Of a DNA stretch of 9,710 bases, positions 1-6,250 are shown piece by piece (the stretch's first letter is position 1; each line of letters opens with the position of its first letter). Under the pieces are notes generated by a model. The model was given only the letters and a program-made list of their open reading frames with translations, had not been told where the DNA came from and did not search any database. A program made the translations under genes and the position numbers. This stretch comes from JAPOPJ01 sp964538885 (GTDB lineage Archaea > Thermoproteota > Nitrososphaeria > Nitrososphaerales > Nitrosopumilaceae): the NCBI GenBank assembly GCA_964538885.1, contig CAZIHR010000104.1:1-9710 (forward strand). The letters run 5' to 3'.

Positions 1-167
1 GACTCCGAGTTTGCCCTACAGGATGCACGCAAAGAAGAACCCAGAACTATCGTCTAGCAGAAAGAAACACGTTTGATGGGCACAGGTGCACAAACTGCGG
101 CTTTACTGTAAAATCTGGATCTTTTGAGCCAAACTTTCAAAAATACAAGATAGTCAAGTCAAGATAG
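1..167 (+). CDS. 3' end of a small zinc-ribbon-like protein (partial)
   Basis: An open frame entering from the left edge (first full codon at base 3) gives 54 residues and stops at TAG 165-167. It contains CPTGC near its start and CTNCG about 25 residues later. This C-x3-C ... C-x2-C spacing suits a single zinc ribbon. The visible part is basic and hydrophilic, with no membrane segment. The two other forward frames are also open for part of this stretch but stop earlier and show no motif. A T-rich tract follows about 32 bases downstream and would suit an archaeal terminator, so this gene is probably separate from the drm operon. The start and most of the protein may lie outside the window, so no specific function can be given. 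The coding call rests on the paired cysteines and the frame length. Confidence 0.55.
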   Translation, partial: LRVCPTGCTQRRTQNYRLAERNTFDGHRCTNCGFTVKSGSFEPNFQKYKIVKSR

Positions 168-178
168 TAAATCCCCAA

Positions 179-187
179 GTATTTATT
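179..187 (+). promoter_or_regulatory. TATA-like box upstream of the ORF at 209
   Basis: The sequence GTATTTATT lies about 22-30 bases before the ATG at 209. That is the usual archaeal distance from TATA box to transcription start if the transcript is leaderless. No Shine-Dalgarno-like sequence precedes the ATG, which fits this reading. The region is AT-rich, so a chance match is quite possible. Confidence 0.3.
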
Positions 188-198
188 GAATGCTACTA

Positions 199-206
199 GT
201 TTTTTT
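199..206 (+). terminator. T-tract, possible archaeal terminator
   Basis: A run of seven T residues lies about 32 bases past the stop codon of the upstream zinc-ribbon frame. Archaeal RNA polymerase often terminates at such U-rich stretches without a strong hairpin, and I see no strong stem just before it. The tract also lies between a TATA-like box and the ATG at 209, so it could instead be part of a promoter. Confidence 0.35.
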
Positions 207-208
207 GT

Positions 209-397
209 ATGATCTCTTTTACCTCTGTTTATACATCGGGCACCGTTCCTCTGGATGTGCCAGTTGTAGATGACTGTGACGGAGTTGTAGATGACGCAAG
301 GAATCACTTGGACAAGACAATTCCAATTACCGTTTCAAGTCAGGATCTCAAAATGAAAAGTAATTTGTCCCAAAAGTCATTCGCATTGGATTTGTGA
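209..397 (+). CDS. possible small hypothetical protein, 62 aa
   Basis: An ATG-started frame of 62 codons ends at TGA 395-397. The predicted protein is acidic and valine-rich in its first half (a VVDDCDGVVDD segment) and serine- and lysine-rich later. There is no signal peptide, membrane segment or cysteine pair, and I recognise no family. Support for a real gene is a TATA-like box at the leaderless-transcript distance and the lack of any other good gene in this interval. Against it are the short length, no ribosome binding site and no motif. It is separate from the drm operon by almost 400 bases. Treat it as a tentative hypothetical gene. Confidence 0.28.
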   Translation: MISFTSVYTSGTVPLDVPVVDDCDGVVDDARNHLDKTIPITVSSQDLKMKSNLSQKSFALDL

Positions 398-429
398 ATA
401 TATGGTAGTCGCCCAGAATTATCTATTGA

Positions 430-621
430 CTACTTTTCATCTTTTCTGACTTTGGCCTTGTGGAGTTTTGGCTCTTTGAATACCAGTTTTGTGCCTATTA
501 TCACGCCCTTTACCGGACGTTCGTCATCATCATCCAATAATAGCAGTCAGTAGATATCGTATTTATGCTCGTAATCTCGTGTGTATTTTATGTACTCTTG
601 TAAGCTCTTTGTGTAGGATGG
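430..621 (-). pseudogene. possible decayed minus-strand coding fragment
   Basis: On the minus strand one frame between a TAA (complement of 622-624) and a TAG (complement of 430-432) is interrupted only by a TGA (complement of 547-549). Its amino acid composition looks like real protein. The upstream part contains KSLQEYIKYTRDYEHKYDIY. The part after the TGA contains DDDDERPVKGVIIGTKLVF and then a lysine-rich tail. The upstream half has no ATG, GTG or TTG start; the downstream half could start at TTG (complement of 535-537) to give only 35 residues. I read it as a possible broken gene remnant, with the TGA as a nonsense change. I recognise no family. The alternative is chance open sequence. 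Confidence 0.25.
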
Positions 622-640
622 TTACTTTAGAATCTACCAA

Positions 641-648
641 ATTATAAT
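641..648 (+). promoter_or_regulatory. candidate TATA box of the drm operon
   Basis: ATTATAAT lies in an AT-rich stretch. An archaeal start site about 25 bases downstream would fall near 668-673, inside the first inverted repeat (665-684). That would leave a leader of roughly 110 bases before the proposed drmA start. A core element this AT-rich can occur by chance. Confidence 0.35.
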
Positions 649-664
649 AGAATTAAGTGTGGTA

Positions 665-690
665 CGATCAAAAGGTGTTGATCGATTTTT
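665..690. repeat. 7-bp perfect inverted repeat followed by T5
   Basis: CGATCAA (665-671) and TTGATCG (678-684) are exact reverse complements with a 6-base spacer, followed by five T at 686-690. With the TATA-like box at 641-648, the repeat would overlap the expected transcription start, a common position for an archaeal repressor operator. Read as RNA it could also be a short stem plus U-tract, that is a weak terminator. Confidence 0.45.
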
Positions 691-747
691 GTGGACATGG
701 ATAAATTTGGCTAAGAGAGGGATCTTAAGATTGTACGGACAAGCTGT

Positions 748-768
748 TACAAAGTTTTTAACTTTGTA
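748..768. repeat. 9-bp perfect inverted repeat just before drmA
   Basis: TACAAAGTT (748-756) and AACTTTGTA (760-768) are exact reverse complements separated by TTT. The repeat ends 12 bases before the TTG at 781. It could be a binding site for a dimeric regulator, or an RNA hairpin next to the drmA start that affects ribosome access. It is near-symmetric DNA, so it says nothing about strand. Confidence 0.55.
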
Positions 769-780
769 CCACAATCAATT

Positions 781-3700
781 TTGTTGCATAACAAATCAGA
801 GAGTGAGGCTATACGAAGCACCATAATCAAGTGGATCATCGATGACGTGATAGGTCCGCGGAACGGACTTGATGAGGAGTTGCCAAAAAGTGAGAATCCA
901 ACACAGTCGTACTTGGCAGGAATATTGTTCCCGAAGATGAGTGGCACGGATCTGGAGGAGGACGAGCATGAACAGACAGAGTTGGAGGGTGGGGAGAGTG
1001 ATAATGATCCACAAGAGGAGCGCGTAAGCACCATGGCAAACTTGAGACAGTCATCATTTGGCCTCACATGTTTAGTTCCAAATGATACAAGTAAGATTCG
1101 TGTACACATCGAGTACGGTACATACGATCTAGTGCCCAAGATTGTTAGTGAGGGCAAGTCAACTAACGGAGTACTTACACCAGAGGATGTAACAGACAAT
1201 GAAAACGTATTGGAGGCTACAAGAGGTAGAAGCAAAATGGTTTACAAACGCACCCAACATTGTGAGACACACGATATACAACTGGACGCTTTTGCTCCAC
1301 ACGAAGATATATCGTTGGGCACACACGAAAAGTTTGCTCTTAGATACTATACCAAAGAATATGAGCGTGGGAGTTCGTTGAGTGTTTTTGTGGTAAACAA
1401 TCATGTCTGGAATGATAATAATAAAGATGAATTCAAAAGATGTATGTTTCAGCCAAAGATCATCCTGTCATCCCATGACGGGAACAAAATATTCATGGAC
1501 AATAATATGCATGTAATACAGAACCACAATAATATGAATGAATATGACAGGCGCGACTCTGCGTTGTTTGACATGCTATTTCGTAAAAAAAGTAACTTTG
1601 CAACAGGGCATAGCTGTGCAGTACAGTGGGATAACGTGGAGGGAGGCATGGTCAGTACACTTGAAACTACATTTGTGCCAACACATACAGTTCCAACGAT
1701 CCGGCCAAGCAAAATGGATGTAGCCGAACTTGACATGAATGTGTTGTACAAGGTGACGGACATAACAGAGTACCGCAAATTACTCTCCACTGTGACAGAC
1801 AGATACGAGATGTGGATAACTGAGGAGTTGGAGTCCAAAGTAAAAACACTTGCTCCCGAATTTCAAGAGGTAGCTGTAGCGCAAATTAATGAGTGCAGGA
1901 CGGCCCTAAAACGCATGCGCAGAGGCATTGAGATAGTCTCTACTAACAAAAAAGCCGCAGAAGCATTTGCATTTGCCAACAGGGCCATGTATCTACAAAT
2001 GTCGTATGGAAAATGGGCGCGGGAGAACGTCAAGAAAGGAAGAGTGGATGAGCCAAAACCCAAGGAGTATGGTGGAAGGTGGAGGCTGTTTCAGATGGCA
2101 TTCTTCTTGATGAACATAGAGTCGATTACAGACCCACACTCTGATGATAGGAGCACGGCGGATCTGCTGTGGTTTGCCACGGGCGGCGGTAAGACCGAAG
2201 CCTATCTTGGAATTATTGCATTTACCGTGGCATACAGACGATTGAGACATGACATAGAACACATAAAGTACGGTACGGTCGTCATAATGCGATACACGCT
2301 TCGTCTGTTGACACTGCAACAGTTCCACAGGGCCGCCACACTCATGTGTGGATGCGAATACATACGCAGAAATGACCCGAAAAAATGGGGCAGTGAGCCG
2401 TTTCTGGTGGGACTTTGGGTTGGAAGCAGTACTACTCCCAACAAACTGGATGGCGAGTACGGTGCCAAACAGGCCATCGTTAATGCTAGATACGGACATC
2501 CACCGCGGGAACATAATCCTCTACAAGTAGTGTCGTGTCCATGGTGCGGTAGTGCGATAAATGCACATTGTTACGAGGTGTCTGGAATACCAAAGCAATG
2601 TCGGGTGTACTGTCCCAACAAGCTATGTGCGTTTTACAAGACAAAAAAGGGAGAAACGAACCTTCCCGTATTAGTGGTGGACGAGGATGTATACAAAAGA
2701 TGTCCTTCACTAATTATAGGAACTGTAGACAAATTCGCACAGATGGCGCGCAAGTGGGAGACTAGAGCCATATTTGGCCGAGTCAACAAGTACTGCCAAA
2801 AGCACGGATTCGTCACTCACGAGTTAGCAGACTGCAACAAGCATGTCAACTACGAGTCTTACATGTTTTCAGATTTTGGGCCGTCACAACTAGAACCACC
2901 AGAGCTGATAATTCAGGATGAATTACATTTGATATCTGGGCCTCTAGGTACGCTCACTGGACACTATGAGATGGCAGTAGACCTATTGTGTACCAACTCC
3001 GATGGCATCAGGCCAAAGATCATTGCATCAACTGCCACCACCAGAGGGTCATCCGAACAGATCCGCAACCTCTTCAACAGGAGTACAAGCAGAATATTCC
3101 CACCACAGGGAATAGATTTTGGACAGTCATTCTTTGCAGAGGAGGTTTCGCTGGACAAGGACCCAGGAAAGATGTATGTGGGTGTATGCACAACATCCAA
3201 GAGCAGGCTGACCATTCTAGGTAGAATCTCTGCGGCCATACTTAGATGCGTTCGTAGCATCAAGGAGGGAATTGAACATAATGGTGTTACATACGAGACC
3301 ATTGATCCATATTATACATTGGTGTCCTACTTTAACACCCTCAGGGAGCTTGGGGGGGCCAGTAAGATGTATGACGACACAGTTCCCAGATACATACAAC
3401 GACTGTTCAACAACTTTGAGAATCAAACTGAAGACAACAAGTATCGGAACCAACACCTGGAAAAAGTGGAATTGACAAGCAGGATTGACTCCAACGAGAT
3501 ACCTGAGATACTCAAGAAACTAGAGAGAAAGCTGGGCGATGGAATGAATGCAGAGGATTTGTTGCTATGTACCAATATGTTGTCAGTTGGGGTGGACATC
3601 TCAAGACTAGGAGTCATGATAGTCAACGGACAGCCAAAGAACCACTCTGAGTACATACAAGCTACTGGCAGGATAGGGAGAGAATCACCGGGCCTAATTG

Positions 3701-4275
3701 TTACAAGTTACAATCCACTCAAGCCTAGGGATCTCTCACACTATGAGAATTTTGGATACTACCATTCTACACTACACAAGAATGTGGAACCAGTTAATCT
3801 CACTCCCTTTGCATCACGCGCCAGAGACAGGGCATTATTTGGAATAATTGTAGCCCTTGTGCGTCTGTCCGAGATGAAGATGGCTTCAAACAATGCTGCA
3901 TGTAAATTTAACAAGGACAAGAAATTCGTCTCAAAGACATTAAATATGATACGTCAAGAGCTGGCAGATAGAGTTGGTAGTATAGACCCGACGGAACAAG
4001 ATGCTACTCTAGAGGAAGTGGATGAATGGATAAACAGGTGGCATTCATGGGCATCTGAGATTAATGATCTCAAATACACAGGAAACCTGCACGAAAAAGC
4101 CAAAAAGCAGGAAGAGGTATACTATCTGCTCAAAAGTACGTTTCACTCCGACGAGAACGAACTGGTGACCGTGCTAGACTCGCTCAGGGATGCCGAGGAA
4201 TCCATACGAATAAAGTATCTTGATGATTCGCCGATATACCAAAATGGTGCAGACGCGCGTGGGAGCTATCCATAA
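781..4275 (+). CDS. drmA: DrmA, DISARM-type SF2 helicase
   Basis: The 1164-residue cytoplasmic SF2 helicase matches the DrmA pattern throughout. The N-terminal domain opens with a DVIGPRNG and SYLAGILFP segment. Walker A is ATGGGKT (466-472), motif Ia is RYTLRLLTLQQ (504-514), the DExH box is DELH (713-716), motif III is STAT (750-753), motif V is SVGVDI (935-940) and motif VI is QATGRIGR (960-967). Cysteines at 586, 589, 611 and 616 between Walker A and the DExH box form a probable zinc site. In characterised DISARM, DrmA forms a DNA-binding ATPase complex with DrmB that acts on incoming phage DNA. The frame opens at 715 and the only usual starts before the conserved N-terminus are TTG 781 and TTG 784. 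Neither has a clear Shine-Dalgarno, so the start is the weakest point. The stop overlaps the drmB ATG (TAATG). The length is normal for the family. Family assignment is very likely; the defence role is inferred from it. Confidence 0.92.
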   Translation: MLHNKSESEAIRSTIIKWIIDDVIGPRNGLDEELPKSENPTQSYLAGILFPKMSGTDLEEDEHEQTELEGGESDNDPQEERVSTMANLRQSSFGLTCLVPNDTSKIRVHIEYGTYDLVPKIVSEGKSTNGVLTPEDVTDNENVLEATRGRSKMVYKRTQHCETHDIQLDAFAPHEDISLGTHEKFALRYYTKEYERGSSLSVFVVNNHVWNDNNKDEFKRCMFQPKIILSSHDGNKIFMDNNMHVIQNHNNMNEYDRRDSALFDMLFRKKSNFATGHSCAVQWDNVEGGMVSTLETTFVPTHTVPTIRPSKMDVAELDMNVLYKVTDITEYRKLLSTVTDRYEMWITEELESKVKTLAPEFQEVAVAQINECRTALKRMRRGIEIVSTNKKAAEAFAFANRAMYLQMSYGKWARENVKKGRVDEPKPKEYGGRWRLFQMAFFLMNIESITDPHSDDRSTADLLWFATGGGKTEAYLGIIAFTVAYRRLRHDIEHIKYGTVVIMRYTLRLLTLQQFHRAATLMCGCEYIRRNDPKKWGSEPFLVGLWVGSSTTPNKLDGEYGAKQAIVNARYGHPPREHNPLQVVSCPWCGSAINAHCYEVSGIPKQCRVYCPNKLCAFYKTKKGETNLPVLVVDEDVYKRCPSLIIGTVDKFAQMARKWETRAIFGRVNKYCQKHGFVTHELADCNKHVNYESYMFSDFGPSQLEPPELIIQDELHLISGPLGTLTGHYEMAVDLLCTNSDGIRPKIIASTATTRGSSEQIRNLFNRSTSRIFPPQGIDFGQSFFAEEVSLDKDPGKMYVGVCTTSKSRLTILGRISAAILRCVRSIKEGIEHNGVTYETIDPYYTLVSYFNTLRELGGASKMYDDTVPRYIQRLFNNFENQTEDNKYRNQHLEKVELTSRIDSNEIPEILKKLERKLGDGMNAEDLLLCTNMLSVGVDISRLGVMIVNGQPKNHSEYIQATGRIGRESPGLIVTSYNPLKPRDLSHYENFGYYHSTLHKNVEPVNLTPFASRARDRALFGIIVALVRLSEMKMASNNAACKFNKDKKFVSKTLNMIRQELADRVGSIDPTEQDATLEEVDEWINRWHSWASEINDLKYTGNLHEKAKKQEEVYYLLKSTFHSDENELVTVLDSLRDAEESIRIKYLDDSPIYQNGADARGSYP

Positions 4276-6080
4276 TGCAGAATACATCTAGAAGATACTT
4301 GGAGAGTCCTGGTTCACTGCGTGCAAGCCAGATCATAACCATGTCGGGGCCCGGCTCCATAGTGCAGATGGAGCATGATTCCATACTGGTGATGAGTATA
4401 GATTTATGGTCCAGGCAAGATGACTCTTACAAGATATTAAGCCATCCGTATCTTGAGCAACTATTAAAAAAAGATCATTTTAGGATGCCGCTCCAGATAG
4501 ACAAGCATAGGGTAATATCGTGCAGATCATTTCCCCTATGGAGCGTCTGTTCCAATCCTGCATGTGGCAGATTACAAAAGCATAAGGCGGCACCTCCAAA
4601 AGGAAAAAAATGGTTCAGTTGCAAGGAATGTGATCAAGAGCTCTACGCCGCAAAGTTTGTGGCAGTGTGTTCGAATGGACACATCGATGAATTTCCGTGG
4701 GAGGAGTGGGCCCACAGTAAAACATCTGAGGGACGTATATGCAAAAGAGATCCTCATCTGCGGTTCATGGCGCGTGGGAAGAGTCCTGGGCTAGCAGACT
4801 ATTATGTGACTTGCATGAATTGCAAAGCATCAAGATCATGCGCCGGAGCTACATCTGCCAATGGATTAAAAGACATCATTACAAGATGTAGCGGCTCCAT
4901 ACCTTGGATGGGAAAAGGAATCACTGAGAACTGTACGGATGGTCATGGTAACGCGATGCAGATGCGCGGCATTCAAATTAGATCCACTAGTATGTACTAT
5001 CCGGTTACAATTACAGCTCTACATCTACCAGAATGGCTACATCCAATTCAAAAGAAAATCACGGAGCATATTAAAGAAATAAGATCAATGGTGAAATCAT
5101 TTCCACCACAAGATGTGGCAGAAAAGCATCATTACTTTGAGGAGGAGCGTCAAAAATATGGCGTGGCCGAGATCGAAAAGCAACTCAAAAAGAGATTTTC
5201 AACTGAGATCAAATTGGATGAACACTCTACAGAAGCTCAGATTCGTCACCGCGAATACCACGAACTGATGTCTGGTGAGTTTCGTGATGAATACTTGGAG
5301 ATTGCAGATATGCCTGTTCATAGGGATCTTGACAAATACATAAGCACACTAAAGCAGATCAAGAGGCTAACTGAGATACGGGTCATGCGTGCTTTTACGC
5401 GCGAAGCTCCTGTGGATCCATACTTTTCAGATGAGAGCGCGAGATACTGTAACATATCTGGCACTGACACCAAATGGTATCCGGCAATTGAGAACCGTGG
5501 TGAAGGATTTCTGTTTACGTTAGATGAAAAAAGTCTTAGTAAATGGGAGCGCGAGCAAGCCGTCAAGTCACGTTGCAAATTAGTGCAAGATGTATTTGAG
5601 GATCTCTTTTCAAAGTTAAGTGACGAGGATCCTAGATGGCCACCCAGATACATGTTACTACATACACTAGCTCATGTGCTCATTAGGGGTGCTGCATATG
5701 TGTCTGGATACAGCGAAGCGTCAATACGCGAGCGCATATACTCTGGCCATAATTACAACGGGGTGTTGTTGTATACTGCGACATCCTCATCAGACGGTAG
5801 CTTGGGTGGGCTAGTTAGACAAGGTAGAACGGAGAATTTTGTCAAATTGATAAGAAAGGCAGTACAAAAGTCCATGCGCTGTTCAAGAGATCCGTTCTGT
5901 GCAGAAGATGATCCGATAGACAAGTCGCGCGCAGACATTCCACTTTATGCGCGCGTTAATGCCTCAACGTGCTATGGATGCGTACTGTTGCCCGAGACCA
6001 GCTGTGAGAACGTCAACAGACTACTGGATCGCAGACTTCTCTTTGACAAAGAGTTCGGATATTTTAGAGAGTGGAACTAA
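4275..6080 (+). CDS. drmB: DrmB, DUF1998 partner of DrmA
   Basis: The 601-residue protein has the DrmB signature. A glycine-rich SGPGSIV segment (24-30) lies in the N-terminal strand. Cysteine pairs follow at 92/97, 116/119 and 180/183. The family motif CSNGHIDEFPWEEW occupies 132-145. A helical middle spans about 255-375. The C-terminal DUF1998 domain has LLHTLAHVLIRG (461-472), GYSEASIRERIY (478-489), GSLGGLVR (508-515) and a final cysteine cluster at 536, 542, 566, 569 and 577 with LLPETSCENVNRLLDR. DUF1998 proteins typically pair with a helicase, and DrmB forms the DNA-gripping complex with DrmA. ATG 4275 shares its A with the drmA stop (TAATG). GGGAG at 4261-4265 is a reasonable ribosome site, 9 bases upstream. 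Translation is therefore probably coupled and the two proteins made in matched amounts. No truncation or missing motif is visible. Confidence 0.93.
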   Translation: MQNTSRRYLESPGSLRASQIITMSGPGSIVQMEHDSILVMSIDLWSRQDDSYKILSHPYLEQLLKKDHFRMPLQIDKHRVISCRSFPLWSVCSNPACGRLQKHKAAPPKGKKWFSCKECDQELYAAKFVAVCSNGHIDEFPWEEWAHSKTSEGRICKRDPHLRFMARGKSPGLADYYVTCMNCKASRSCAGATSANGLKDIITRCSGSIPWMGKGITENCTDGHGNAMQMRGIQIRSTSMYYPVTITALHLPEWLHPIQKKITEHIKEIRSMVKSFPPQDVAEKHHYFEEERQKYGVAEIEKQLKKRFSTEIKLDEHSTEAQIRHREYHELMSGEFRDEYLEIADMPVHRDLDKYISTLKQIKRLTEIRVMRAFTREAPVDPYFSDESARYCNISGTDTKWYPAIENRGEGFLFTLDEKSLSKWEREQAVKSRCKLVQDVFEDLFSKLSDEDPRWPPRYMLLHTLAHVLIRGAAYVSGYSEASIRERIYSGHNYNGVLLYTATSSSDGSLGGLVRQGRTENFVKLIRKAVQKSMRCSRDPFCAEDDPIDKSRADIPLYARVNASTCYGCVLLPETSCENVNRLLDRRLLFDKEFGYFREWN

Positions 6081-6250
6081 TGTACAGATCTGCCACAGAA
6101 TTGATTCTATACTATCAAACTCTACAGAAGCAAACTGTTATCATAAACAGTCACGAATCATGCTCTAAATGCATTGCACGATCTGTAAAGTATATTGAAT
6201 CATCTGGACAATCCAGACGACACAAGGATGTTATGGGGTGTATTTATTGA
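6080..6250 (+). CDS. small CxxC protein, 56 aa, between drmB and the helicase
   Basis: ATG 6080-6082 shares one base with the drmB stop (TAATG), exactly as drmB does with drmA. The frame runs 56 codons to TGA 6248-6250. That stop overlaps the third gene's 5' end and forms TTGA with a candidate TTG start at 6247. The peptide starts MYRSATELILYYQTLQ. Its middle has CSKCIARSVKYIESSG (a CxxC pair at residues 28 and 31), and the tail is basic (SRRHK). It is too short for DrmC. No membrane segment or signal peptide is seen. I do not recognise a family. It could be a small accessory or zinc-binding subunit, a coupling leader for the helicase, or a remnant of a lost gene such as drmC. Start/stop overlaps at both ends are the main reason to believe it is translated. 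Confidence 0.55.
   Translation: MYRSATELILYYQTLQKQTVIINSHESCSKCIARSVKYIESSGQSRRHKDVMGCIY
6235..6240 (+). promoter_or_regulatory. possible ribosome binding site for the helicase gene
   Basis: GGGGTG (6235-6240) resembles the archaeal GGAGGTG Shine-Dalgarno core with one mismatch. It lies 6 bases before TTG 6247. This favours TTG 6247 over GTG 6238, because GTG 6238 would overlap the site itself. TTG 6247 also forms a TTGA stop-start overlap with the small ORF. Confidence 0.35.

Larger units (their letters stand above)
398..780. other. intergenic region upstream of the drm operon
   Basis: These 383 bases carry no convincing plus-strand gene. They hold the possible minus-strand remnant at 430-621, a TATA-like box near 642 and two perfect inverted repeats (665-684 and 748-768). 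I see no tRNA-like fold and no CRISPR-type repeat. The region most plausibly serves as the control region of the downstream operon. Confidence 0.5.

Noticed and set aside
146..168. Nine-base direct repeat CAAGATAGT (146-154 and 160-168)
   Set aside because: It is short and close-spaced in AT-rich sequence at the end of a gene. There is no third copy, so it is not a CRISPR or attachment site on this evidence.
747..1235. 162-codon minus-strand frame opposite the drmA 5' end
   Set aside because: It lies opposite a strongly conserved helicase gene, its serine- and leucine-rich product shows no motif, and it is a typical shadow frame.
6080..6250. Small ORF as drmC
   Set aside because: DrmC is a phospholipase D family protein several times longer with HxK motifs; none is present in these 56 residues.
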